From the NCBI RefSeq assembly GCF_009765985.1, contig NZ_LMUM01000037.1, forward strand, positions 798,747 through 862,746: a DNA stretch of 64,000 nucleotides, written 5' to 3'. Of the stretch, positions 24,664-31,191 are shown in pieces. The position numbers were made by a program, and so were the translations under genes. The notes beneath the pieces are model-generated. The model did no database searches. It saw nothing but the letters and a program-made list of their open reading frames with translations, and was not told the origin of the DNA. Numbering within the stretch: position 1 is the stretch's first letter; each line of letters opens with the position of its first letter. The stretch comes from Acidobacterium sp. S8 (lineage in GTDB: Bacteria > Acidobacteriota > Terriglobia > Terriglobales > Acidobacteriaceae).

Positions 24664-24770
24664 GAGTCTTTTGATAAGCCACAAACGCAGTTGAGGAAGG
24701 GCCTTCGCGGATCAAGTCACCTGTAACCTTCCGCATCAATCCTCGTCGGATAAAGCAGCAGGAGTCGACA

Positions 24771-25376
24771 ATGTTTGATTCAGATGTAAGCCGCGATGAC
24801 CGGGCAAAGAAGATGACCCGACGAGTCTTCCTTGCCGGCTGCGCGACAGTTGCAGCATCTTTCGCCGTCCTTGGGCTGCGAAAATCTCCTGCCATAGAGG
24901 CCGAAACGGCAGTACATGGCACTCCAGGCGAGGTCATAATCGCCAACTTCAGCAATGATGGAAAAAGCCTCGGCAGGCAGACAGTCGCAAAGATTGTGAA
25001 AACAGACGCCGAGTGGCGTCAGCAATTGGGCAACAACTCTTTCGATATCGCGCGCAGGGCGGATACAGAGATGCCATACACAGGCGTCACCTGGAATGAG
25101 CACGGCCATGGCATCTTTCGCTGTGTCTGCTGTGACACCGCGCTCTTCAGCTCGCAGACAAAATTCGACTCCGGGACTGGCTGGCCAAGCTTCTGGGCGC
25201 CAATTGCGAAGGAAAACATAGTTGAAGTCGCGGATAATTCCTTATTAGTCGAACGCACCGAAGTCAAATGCGTGCGCTGCGAAGGCCACCTTGGACATGT
25301 TTTCAATGATGGGCCGGATCCGACCGGTCTGCGCTACTGCATGAACTCTGCATCGATGCACTTCATGAAGACATAA
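24771..25376 (+). CDS. msrB: Exported peptide-methionine (R)-S-oxide reductase
   Basis: MsrB repairs the R-epimer of oxidised methionine in proteins; 201 residues. The catalytic domain (about 75-200) shows GIFRCVCCDTALFSS and CVRCEGHLGH (the four zinc Cys), FDSGTGWPSFW, and RYCMNSASMHF with the catalytic Cys. Residues 15-40 (MTRRVFLAGCATVAASFAVL) form a twin-arginine-like signal with a possible LAGC lipobox, so the enzyme is probably exported folded by Tat to the periplasm, perhaps lipid-anchored. Translation may begin at the ATG 24771 or at the internal Met about codon 15. Monocistronic. Confidence 0.93.
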   Translation: MFDSDVSRDDRAKKMTRRVFLAGCATVAASFAVLGLRKSPAIEAETAVHGTPGEVIIANFSNDGKSLGRQTVAKIVKTDAEWRQQLGNNSFDIARRADTEMPYTGVTWNEHGHGIFRCVCCDTALFSSQTKFDSGTGWPSFWAPIAKENIVEVADNSLLVERTEVKCVRCEGHLGHVFNDGPDPTGLRYCMNSASMHFMKT

Positions 25377-25383
25377 TCGAGAC

Positions 25384-25992
25384 TCAGAGATCGCTATTCC
25401 TCGATCGGTACGAAGCCACCTTGTGGCGGTTTCCGCACACGCGCATGCTGCACCATCGCCGCCGATGCGATTTCGTGCGGTCATAAAACCACAGTACGCA
25501 CCCATCGCCCTCGCAGCCGCGCACCAGATCGAAATCTGCCGTTGCGAGAAACTCGGCCGCCGCCTCGGCGAGCGGAGCAAGCCATTGCTCCGCCGTCTTG
25601 CTCTCATACCGACGCACGACAACAGGGTGTCCGATTTTTGGCTGCGTCAGCTCGCAGTAGCTTCTCCCCTGACTAAGAAAATCGTTCAGTTCCGTAAGAT
25701 CGAGCCGTTTGCCGTTCTTCCGCTGCATCACCAGCCTTCGCCCCGTCTCGCGAAGCTGGCGCGCCGCCTCCAGCAGTTTGCCGGGCCGCAGGTGTCGCGC
25801 CGCATCTCCATCTATCCATCCCGCACGCGCCATCCAGCGAACCACATCGCCGTCGCTCTGCCAGAAATCCACCAGCTCGTCCACTGGCCTGGCAACTGTG
25901 TTGAGCATGTCCATCACCGGATCATCGCCCACGAACTCCTGGTCCGGAAAGGTGCTGGACGGAAGCTGACCCGCTGATTTCACGCTACCCAT
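25384..25992 (-). CDS. CGNR zinc-finger regulator with ABATE domain
   Basis: Putative transcription factor, 202 residues: N-terminal ABATE domain (about 15-130, FVGDDPVMDMLNTVARPVDE) and C-terminal CGNR zinc finger (about 155-200) with CEGDGCVLWFYDRTKSHRRR, then WCSMRVCGNRHKVASYR. The ATG at 25992 has AGGAG 6 bases upstream; an upstream in-frame reading to 26106 lies in the divergent control region and is rejected. The gene is divergent from the alpha/beta hydrolase at 26119, with four copies of a GTTACA-type motif between them, suggesting it represses itself and the hydrolase. Confidence 0.88.
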   Translation of the reverse strand: MGSVKSAGQLPSSTFPDQEFVGDDPVMDMLNTVARPVDELVDFWQSDGDVVRWMARAGWIDGDAARHLRPGKLLEAARQLRETGRRLVMQRKNGKRLDLTELNDFLSQGRSYCELTQPKIGHPVVVRRYESKTAEQWLAPLAEAAAEFLATADFDLVRGCEGDGCVLWFYDRTKSHRRRWCSMRVCGNRHKVASYRSRNSDL

Positions 25993-26010
25993 AGAAGCTC
26001 CTCGAGAAAG

Positions 26011-26093
26011 GTGTAACTTTTTATGTATCCGAATGAAGGTTACAACAGTCTCATAATCGTGTAACCTATATTTTAGCTTATAAGGGGTTACAA
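26011..26093. promoter_or_regulatory. Four-site operator between CGNR regulator and hydrolase
   Basis: GTGTAAC (26011-26017), GGTTACA (26039-26045), GTGTAACC (26060-26067) and GGTTACA (26087-26093) alternate in orientation, giving two inverted-repeat pairs displaced by 48-49 bases. They occupy the 126-base divergent promoter region. Likely binding sites for the CGNR protein. Confidence 0.55.
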
Positions 26094-26118
26094 ATCCACC
26101 AGTCACCAGGAGCCTGCC

Positions 26119-27000
26119 ATGCCAGAAGTTTCATCTCAGCCTTATCCCGTCGCCCGCACTTCCTTCCACACCGTTCATGCCGACGGCGTGGACGTCTTCT
26201 ACCGCGAAGCCGGTCGCGCGGATGCGCCGGTCGTTCTGCTGCTGCACGGTTTCCCATCCTCTTCGCACATGTATCGCGAGCTCATTCCCCGGCTGGCCTC
26301 GCGCTATCGTGTCATCGCGCCCGATCTACCCGGCTTCGGCTTCACTGTCGTGCCCGAGGCACGCAATTACACCTACACTTTTGATTCGCTCGCTAAGACC
26401 ATCGGCGCGTTCGTCGACGCGCTCAAGCTCACGAAATATGCCATCTATGTCTTCGATTACGGCGCACCCGTCGGTTTCCGCCTGGCAATTGCTCATCCCG
26501 AGCGCATCACCGGCATCATCTCGCAAAACGGCAACGCCTATGAGGAAGGCTTGAGCGATGCCTGGAACCCGATCCAGAAATACTGGGAGGCGCCCACGGC
26601 AGAAAACCGTGCTGCCTTAGAGCAGTTCCTCACCCTCGACGCAACGCGCTGGCAATACACCCACGGTGTCGCCAATCCAGAGCAGGTCGTGCCCGAGTCT
26701 TACACGCTCGACGCAGCCCTGCTCGATCGCCCCGGCATCAAGGAAATCCAGCTCGACATCTTCCTCAACTATGCCAGCAACGTCGCTCTCTACCCCACAT
26801 TCCAGAAATATTTTCGCGACTCGCAGCCCCCTCTGCTTGCTATCTGGGGAAAGAACGATCCCTTCTTCCTGCCGGCAGGCGCAGAAGCTTACCGCCGCGA
26901 TATCCCCAAAGCTACTGTTACGCTGCTCGATACCGGCCACTTCGCCCTCGAAACCCACGTCGATGAGATCGCAACAGCAATCTTTAACCTGTTGCAGTGA
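26119..27000 (+). CDS. Alpha/beta hydrolase of the epoxide hydrolase/haloalkane dehalogenase type
   Basis: Cytoplasmic alpha/beta hydrolase, 293 residues. The fold is clear: VVLLLHGFPSSSHMYRELIP (oxyanion HGFP, about 35-55), VIAPDLPGFG (about 67-76), nucleophile elbow YVFDYGAPVGFR with Asp rather than Ser, and the final VTLLDTGHFALETH supplying the catalytic His. An Asp nucleophile in xxDYGxPxG is typical of epoxide hydrolases and haloalkane dehalogenases. The substrate cannot be told from sequence; detoxification of a reactive compound is likely. Divergent from the CGNR regulator and probably under its control. Start ATG follows CAGGAG. Confidence 0.85.
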   Translation: MPEVSSQPYPVARTSFHTVHADGVDVFYREAGRADAPVVLLLHGFPSSSHMYRELIPRLASRYRVIAPDLPGFGFTVVPEARNYTYTFDSLAKTIGAFVDALKLTKYAIYVFDYGAPVGFRLAIAHPERITGIISQNGNAYEEGLSDAWNPIQKYWEAPTAENRAALEQFLTLDATRWQYTHGVANPEQVVPESYTLDAALLDRPGIKEIQLDIFLNYASNVALYPTFQKYFRDSQPPLLAIWGKNDPFFLPAGAEAYRRDIPKATVTLLDTGHFALETHVDEIATAIFNLLQ

Positions 27001-27032
27001 CTCGTTACTACGCAATTCAGGAATGAAAACTG

Positions 27033-27070
27033 GTCCACGAAGGCGGCTGCGAAAGTGCCTCCGTGGACCG
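27033..27070 (+). other. Hairpin downstream of the hydrolase gene
   Basis: GGTCCACG pairs with CGTGGACC, extended by AGGC and GCCT, across 27033-27070. There is no U tract. Possibly a weak terminator or mRNA end of the hydrolase transcript, directly ahead of the DUF1569 promoter. Confidence 0.4.
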
Positions 27071-27087
27071 GTCACTGAGCCAGAGTC

Positions 27088-27117
27088 TTGACATATATTC
27101 CTATATTAGAATATATA
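27088..27117 (+). promoter_or_regulatory. Strong promoter with embedded operator before the DUF1569 gene
   Basis: Perfect -35 TTGACA (27088-27093), 18-base spacer, TATATA (27112-27117). Between them lies a perfect 8-bp inverted repeat, ATATATTC (27093-27100) and GAATATAT (27109-27116), with an 8-base spacer. A repressor bound there would occlude the promoter completely. Confidence 0.65.
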
Positions 27118-27136
27118 GTTTCACGTGGCAGATGCA

Positions 27137-27173
27137 GACGGCCACCATGCTTTGTTTGAGGTGGCCGTCTTTT
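27137..27173 (+). terminator. Terminator-like hairpin abutting the DUF1569 start codon
   Basis: GACGGCCACC (27137-27146) pairs perfectly with GGTGGCCGTC (27160-27169), followed by TTTT (27170-27173), 3 bases before the ATG at 27177. The only ribosome-site-like sequence (GAGGTG, 27158-27163) is partly inside the stem. The layout looks like an attenuator or a translation-blocking hairpin rather than a normal gene end. Confidence 0.6.
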
Positions 27174-27176
27174 CGT

Positions 27177-27629
27177 ATGAAGAATCTTTTCGAAGCAGCG
27201 ACTGTGGAAGAAGTGAAGCAGCGGGTCGGCCAGCTGCAGCCGGATAGTAGACGACAGTGGGGCTCGATGAACCCAGCACAGGCGATGGCTCATTGTTCGG
27301 CAGGGCTGGAGATGGCGCTCGGCAACATCCGTCCACCGCGGGTGCTGATCAGCAGGATTCTCGGGCCAATCATCAAGCCGAAGGCATTTCGTGAGGAAGC
27401 GCCGATGCGCCGGAATTCGCCTACGGTCAAAGAGCTCGTCGTGAACGACGACCGCGAGCTGGGAGCGGAACGCGAACGCCTGAGCCGGCTGATCGACCGC
27501 TTTTCAACCGCCGGTCCCGCAGGCTGCACCACACATCCGCATGCTTTCTTTGGAAAGCTCACGCCAGACGAATGGTCTATGTGGATGTACAAACATCTGG
27601 ATCATCATCTGCGACAGTTTGGTATGTAG
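27177..27629 (+). CDS. DUF1569 (DinB-superfamily) protein
   Basis: Protein of about 150 residues with the DUF1569 pattern: MKNLFEAATVEEVKQRVGQL at the N-terminus, WGSMNPAQAMAHCSAGLEMA, then FFGKLTPDEWSMWMYKHLDH with conserved His residues. This is a DinB-type four-helix bundle that may bind a metal through His in AHC and KHLDHHL; function unknown. The start at 27177 matches the family N-terminus; ATG 27132 and 27063 are in frame but would put the hairpin or promoter inside the coding region. Expression seems tightly controlled by the operator and hairpin just upstream. Confidence 0.8.
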   Translation: MKNLFEAATVEEVKQRVGQLQPDSRRQWGSMNPAQAMAHCSAGLEMALGNIRPPRVLISRILGPIIKPKAFREEAPMRRNSPTVKELVVNDDRELGAERERLSRLIDRFSTAGPAGCTTHPHAFFGKLTPDEWSMWMYKHLDHHLRQFGM

Positions 27630-28029
27630 CGCCAATTCTAAAAATTCGCTGGCGGAGGCGTCCTGGTGCTTGTACTTTGCCCTGATTGGTCGTCATCGCC
27701 GACCCCACTAGGCGTAAAATCCGAAATCTTTCGCCGAAGACACCCTTCGGCTACGGACACGAAAATCTTGTCAAGCCCCCGCTGCCGTCACCCAGCTCTA
27801 TATTGCTGATTCCAAATAGGTTGATCGCGGCCACTAGACTGCCGAAATTATGAAGAAAATTGCTATTCTGGATATAGGAAGAGAATTTGTCTTCAGCGAA
27901 AGTAACCACTCAGGCCGATTACCCCGTAAGTCGTTGAAAATACTATAAGCAAAATAAGATTATAAGAATCAATAAGATAGCGGGGAATAATCCCCTGCTA
28001 TCTTATTGAAAAATAACAAAAAGAAGGAT
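27630..28029. other. Intergenic region with AT-rich insert
   Basis: A 400-base gap without a clear gene. It holds a hairpin GCCGAAG-ACACC-CTTCGGC (27733-27751) and, from about 27840, a stretch clearly richer in A+T than its surroundings. Inside it a 32-codon reading frame (27850-27948, beginning MKKIAILDIG) has no ribosome site and is not called. The tgt terminator occupies 27970-28008. The composition suggests acquired or decayed DNA. Confidence 0.5.
27970..28008 (-). terminator. Terminator after tgt
   Basis: CAATAAGATAGCGGGGA (27970-27986), loop ATAA, TCCCCTGCTATCTTATTG (27991-28008): a 17-bp stem with one bulged T, followed on the minus strand by a T-rich run. It ends the vapBC-tgt transcript. 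Confidence 0.85.
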
Positions 28030-29190
28030 TTACTCAGGGGGTAGGGGGGTATCCAGCCGGTCCCGCAGCCGCTGCATCGTGTTCAGATAAAACGCCAGAT
28101 TATGCAGGGTGTTCAGCACCGCTGCCAGTGGCTCCTGCGATGCCATCAGGTGCCGCAGATAAGCCCGGCTATAACGCTGGCAGACCATGCAGCCGCACTC
28201 CGGATCAAGCGGTCCGTGATCTTCGGCAAATCGCCGGTTCTTGATATTGAGTCGTCCCTCAGAGGTAAAGATAAGGCCATGACGCGCGGCGCGCGTCGGC
28301 AGCACGCAATCCATCATGTCGACGCCCATCTTCGCGTATTCCACAATTTCATCGGGATAGCCGACACCCATCACGTAGCGCGGCTTGTCCTTGGGCAGAT
28401 ATGGCAATGTTTCAGCGATGACCTCCCGCGTCAGCTCACGCGGCTCGCCGACGCTCAGGCCGCCAATCGCGTAACCGGGGAAGTCCATCTCGACCAGCCG
28501 CTCCGCTGCCTCGCGGCGCAGGTCTTTATACATGCCGCCCTGCACAATGCCGAATAAACTGGGCATAGCCTCGGGCGGCATGTTCGACGCGGGTGCCCCA
28601 TCCTGAGCCGCAGGCGAAGGGTGGGACGGAACCTGATTCCAAGGCCGCTCATGCTTATGCGCGTCGAAGTGTGTCTTACTGCGTTCAGCCCAGCGCAGCG
28701 TCAGATCGAGCGACTTGCGTGCGCGCGCGTAATCTGCGGGGTACTCCGTGCACTCGTCGAAAGCCATCGCAATATCGGAGCCGAGCGCGATCTGTACATC
28801 CATCGAGTGCTCTGGAGAAAAGAAATGCTTTCCCCCATCGAGATGCGAGCGGAACTCGACGCCGTCTTCGGTGACTTTGCGCAGCTCATTGAGACTGAAG
28901 ACCTGAAAGCCGCCCGAGTCAGTCAGGATGGCACGATGCCAGCTCATAAAGCGGTGCAGCCCGCCCATGCGGCGGATCAGCTCATGCCCTGGGCGCAGAT
29001 ACAGGTGATACGTGTTGCCAAGAATAATCTGCGCACCCAGCTCTTCGAGCAGATGCTGTGGCACAGCCTTTACGGAAGCCACCGTCCCGACCGGCATGAA
29101 GACCGGCGTCTCCACCGCCGTATGCGGCAAGGTCATGGTGGCGCGGCGTGCATTGCCGCTGGTGGAATGTAGTTGAAAATCTAAAGACAC
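28030..29190 (-). CDS. tgt: Queuine/preQ1 tRNA-guanine transglycosylase
   Basis: Exchanges guanine-34 of GUN-anticodon tRNAs for preQ1 in queuosine synthesis; about 386 residues. Motifs: GNTYHLYLRPGHELI, ILTDSGGFQVFSL (catalytic Asp), GSDIAMAFDECTEYP, FGIVQGGMYKDLR, GGLSVGEPRELT (base site) and the zinc cluster CGCMVCQRYSRAYLRHL. The start is uncertain: GTG 29190 is chosen because earlier in-frame codons run into vapC. Between the catalytic core and SLFGIVQGG sits an in-frame insertion of about 22 residues (HPSPAAQDGAPASN) encoded by a palindromic repeat (28591-28626). Confidence 0.95.
   Translation of the reverse strand: MSLDFQLHSTSGNARRATMTLPHTAVETPVFMPVGTVASVKAVPQHLLEELGAQIILGNTYHLYLRPGHELIRRMGGLHRFMSWHRAILTDSGGFQVFSLNELRKVTEDGVEFRSHLDGGKHFFSPEHSMDVQIALGSDIAMAFDECTEYPADYARARKSLDLTLRWAERSKTHFDAHKHERPWNQVPSHPSPAAQDGAPASNMPPEAMPSLFGIVQGGMYKDLRREAAERLVEMDFPGYAIGGLSVGEPRELTREVIAETLPYLPKDKPRYVMGVGYPDEIVEYAKMGVDMMDCVLPTRAARHGLIFTSEGRLNIKNRRFAEDHGPLDPECGCMVCQRYSRAYLRHLMASQEPLAAVLNTLHNLAFYLNTMQRLRDRLDTPLPPE
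28591..28626. repeat. Short palindromic repeat inserted in frame in tgt
   Basis: GTGCCCCATCCT (28593-28604) and AGGGTGGGAC (28619-28628) form an imperfect inverted repeat around GAGCCGCAGGCGA. The core resembles the GTGCCCCATCCT...AGGGTGGGA palindromes I recall as abundant between genes in Acidobacteriaceae. Here it lies inside tgt and adds coding sequence without a frameshift. Resemblance is from memory, not a search. Confidence 0.55.
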
Positions 29191-29219
29191 AGAATCACTT
29201 TCTTGATCGCCTGCTCGGA

Positions 29220-29588
29220 CTATAGAAGGTTGGCATGAATCCCAAGCTCCTCTGCTACTATCCGCAGGCGCTTGTCCCGCGTCCATAACTTCGCAGGTGG
29301 ATGGATAAAGATGGACCCGATCAGATGCGCGTCAGTTAAGCCGATAACTCTACGGTATAAGGCTCGCGCCTCCACCATATGCATGATCTCTTCCATCTGG
29401 GCGACTTTCAGACAGGGTAGTCTCTGCAGGTAGCCCAGAGTCCGGACCCGATCAGGCAGAGAGCCAAGCGCCAGTTCTCCGATCACAAAGGGATGGATGG
29501 CGATGTCGTTCTGCATGAGATGTGTGCGAAGCTCATCATCACCGGACCGAAAATGGTCCACCCAGATCGAAGTATCGGCGAGAATCAT
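29220..29588 (-). CDS. vapC: VapC-type PIN-domain ribonuclease toxin
   Basis: PIN-domain RNase of 122 residues, toxin of a type II system. The acidic active-site residues are present: Asp in ILADTSIWVDHF (about 5), Glu in FVIGELALGS (about 38), Asp in IGLTDAHLIGS (about 86) and Asp in LWTRDKRL (about 104). VapC proteins cut tRNA or rRNA when their antitoxin is lost; the target here is unknown. It overlaps the antitoxin gene by 4 bases (ATGA) and is followed at 30 bases by tgt on the same strand, so tgt may be read from the vapBC promoter. Confidence 0.92.
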   Translation of the reverse strand: MILADTSIWVDHFRSGDDELRTHLMQNDIAIHPFVIGELALGSLPDRVRTLGYLQRLPCLKVAQMEEIMHMVEARALYRRVIGLTDAHLIGSIFIHPPAKLWTRDKRLRIVAEELGIHANLL

Positions 29589-29782
29589 CCCTGGGGTGGT
29601 CTGCGCCGCGGAACAGGCTTCATCGTCGGAGCCGTGCCGCCTAGCTCTGCTAGCCTGCGGGCGCTTTCCCGCTCAATGAGCGCCTTGAGCGCTTCACGAA
29701 CCAGCGCGGTTTTTTCCGCCACACCCGTATATTCCTGGGCAAGATGCACCAGCTCGTCGTCCAACGCAAGTGTTGTTCTCAT
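29585..29782 (-). CDS. vapB: VapB-type ribbon-helix-helix antitoxin
   Basis: Antitoxin partner of VapC, 65 residues. The N-terminal half (MRTTLALDDELVHLAQEYTG, then KTALVREALKALIERE) is a MetJ/Arc ribbon-helix-helix DNA-binding domain; the C-terminal tail (TMKPVPRRRPPQG) is basic and Pro-rich and probably wraps the toxin. GGAGGT 5 bases before the ATG at 29782 fixes the start; the longer reading is excluded. The dimer presumably autorepresses the pair. Confidence 0.9.
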   Translation of the reverse strand: MRTTLALDDELVHLAQEYTGVAEKTALVREALKALIERESARRLAELGGTAPTMKPVPRRRPPQG

Positions 29783-29997
29783 CTCTACCTCCGGCATCAA
29801 TATTAGCATCATTTGATGTCATATATTTATGTCTCATGAATGCAGATCCATTGACCGCCAAATGTGAACAGGCTAGGCTGCATGCAAGTGATCTTGTTTC
29901 TCCCATCCTTTGGCTCACGCTGTCTCTGTTGTCGCTAGTTCTGCGTTCTTTCCCGTTTTTCTAGTCTGTTTTTTCCCTTCCTACTGAGGAATCAGAG

Positions 29998-30903
29998 ATG
30001 AAAATCCATCGTTCCATCGTTTTTTCGTCCGTCGTGTCTCTCGTCACACTGCTCGCCGCAGCCGCAACTGTGGATACACATTGGAAAGACGGCCTTCTGC
30101 AATGGCGAGAACAGCGAGCGCAGCATCTTTCCGCGCCTGATGGCTGGCTCACGCTCGTCGGCCTGGAATGGCTGCAGCCCGGCGCAAATACCTTCGGCTC
30201 CGCAGCCGACAACCGTATTCGTCTCAACGCCGCGGTAGCCGATCATCTGGGTGTTCTTGAACTGAAAGGTAATGACGTCTACCTCTCCGCGCCCGCATCG
30301 AGCCTGAAAGTCAACGGCGCTCCCGCGCATGCGCTCAAGATCGATACAGACGGCGAAAAGCCAACAGTGCTGCAGGCCGGAACGCTGACACTGCTCATCA
30401 TCCATCGCGGCGATCGCTACGCCATGCGCATCAAAGACACGCAGGCGCCCACCCGCATCCACTTTCAAGGTCTGCACTGGTACGCCCCCAATCCGCATTA
30501 CCGCATTGAGGCAAAGTGGATTCCATTTACGCCGCCGCACGACGTGCCTATCCCAACGATCATCGGCACGACAATTAAGCTGCCCGCGCCCGGACTCGCG
30601 GAGTTCACCATCGATGGCAAGACCATCCAGTTAGAGCCAGTTATCGAAGAGCCGGGAGACAAGCAGCTCTTCTTTATCCTGCGTGACACAACCAGCAGAA
30701 CCATGACATATGGAGCGGCACGCTTCCTCTACGCGGACTTCCCCGACAACGGACTCGATAAGCCGGGCCACATCGTGCTCGACTTCAATCGCCTGCAGAA
30801 TCCCCCGTGCGCCTATACCCCGTATGCGACGTGCCCGTTGCCTCCCCCGCAGAATAAGCTGACGGTTGCGTTGCCGGTAGGTGAGCAGCGATATTCACAT
30901 TGA
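29998..30903 (+). CDS. DUF1684 domain secreted protein
   Basis: Exported protein of 301 residues. A signal peptide (about 1-24, SVVSLVTLLAAAATV) precedes the DUF1684 domain: HWKDGLLQWREQRAQHLSAP, DGWLTLVGLEWLQPGANTFG, DRYAMRIKDTQAPTRIHFQG, WYAPNPHYRIEAKWIPF and near the end DFNRLQNPPCAYTPYATCPL, where the two Cys could form a disulfide. Members are widespread in soil bacteria and of unknown function; the C-terminal pattern recalls flavin-reductase-like or metal-site folds but nothing firm. GAGGAATCAGAG precedes the start. Monocistronic. Confidence 0.85.
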   Translation: MKIHRSIVFSSVVSLVTLLAAAATVDTHWKDGLLQWREQRAQHLSAPDGWLTLVGLEWLQPGANTFGSAADNRIRLNAAVADHLGVLELKGNDVYLSAPASSLKVNGAPAHALKIDTDGEKPTVLQAGTLTLLIIHRGDRYAMRIKDTQAPTRIHFQGLHWYAPNPHYRIEAKWIPFTPPHDVPIPTIIGTTIKLPAPGLAEFTIDGKTIQLEPVIEEPGDKQLFFILRDTTSRTMTYGAARFLYADFPDNGLDKPGHIVLDFNRLQNPPCAYTPYATCPLPPPQNKLTVALPVGEQRYSH

Positions 30904-30949
30904 GTATTTACTAAAAAGCAACCCCCACGGCACGAAGCGCGCAAAGGTT

Positions 30950-31080
30950 GTCATTCTGAACGAAGTGAAGAATCCAGATAGTGCTTGCAGGCAAAATGTC
31001 TTTCAGGCTTTCTGCCTGAAATATTGCTTGAAACGGAGTATTTTCTGGACTCATCGCGCGGATGTCGCCCTCAGAATGAC
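30950..31080. repeat. REP/MITE-like palindromic element
   Basis: Ends are a perfect 10-bp inverted repeat, GTCATTCTGA (30950-30959) and TCAGAATGAC (31071-31080); an internal hairpin TTTCAGGC / GCCTGAAA lies at 31001-31021. The left end continues as ACGAAGTGAAGAATCC, a sequence I recall as a dispersed repeat in many soil and environmental bacteria (GTCATTCTGAGCGAAG type). It fills most of the gap between the DUF1684 gene and the aldehyde dehydrogenase. Non-coding. Confidence 0.6.
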
Positions 31081-31111
31081 GGCTGCTGAAGGAATGGTTT
31101 CGTAAGATTTG

Positions 31112-31151
31112 CAGTAAAAAGGAGCGGGATTTTATCCGCTCCTTTTTACTG
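31112..31151. terminator. Bidirectional terminator
   Basis: CAGTAAAAAGGAGCGG (31112-31127) and CCGCTCCTTTTTACTG (31136-31151) form a perfect 16-bp stem around GATTTTAT. The A/T runs in the stem supply a U tract in either direction, serving both converging genes. Confidence 0.88.
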
Positions 31152-31191
31152 GTAGGTATGTTCGTCTGACAAGGACCAGCCGCAGGCACGC

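Noticed and set aside
27115-27131. TTTCACGTGGCAG as a third parS
   Set aside because: Only the central TTTCACGTG half resembles parS; the other arm is not symmetric.
27850-27948. 32-codon frame beginning MKKIAILDIG
   Set aside because: No ribosome site, too short, AT-rich non-coding surroundings; possibly a gene remnant but not supportable.
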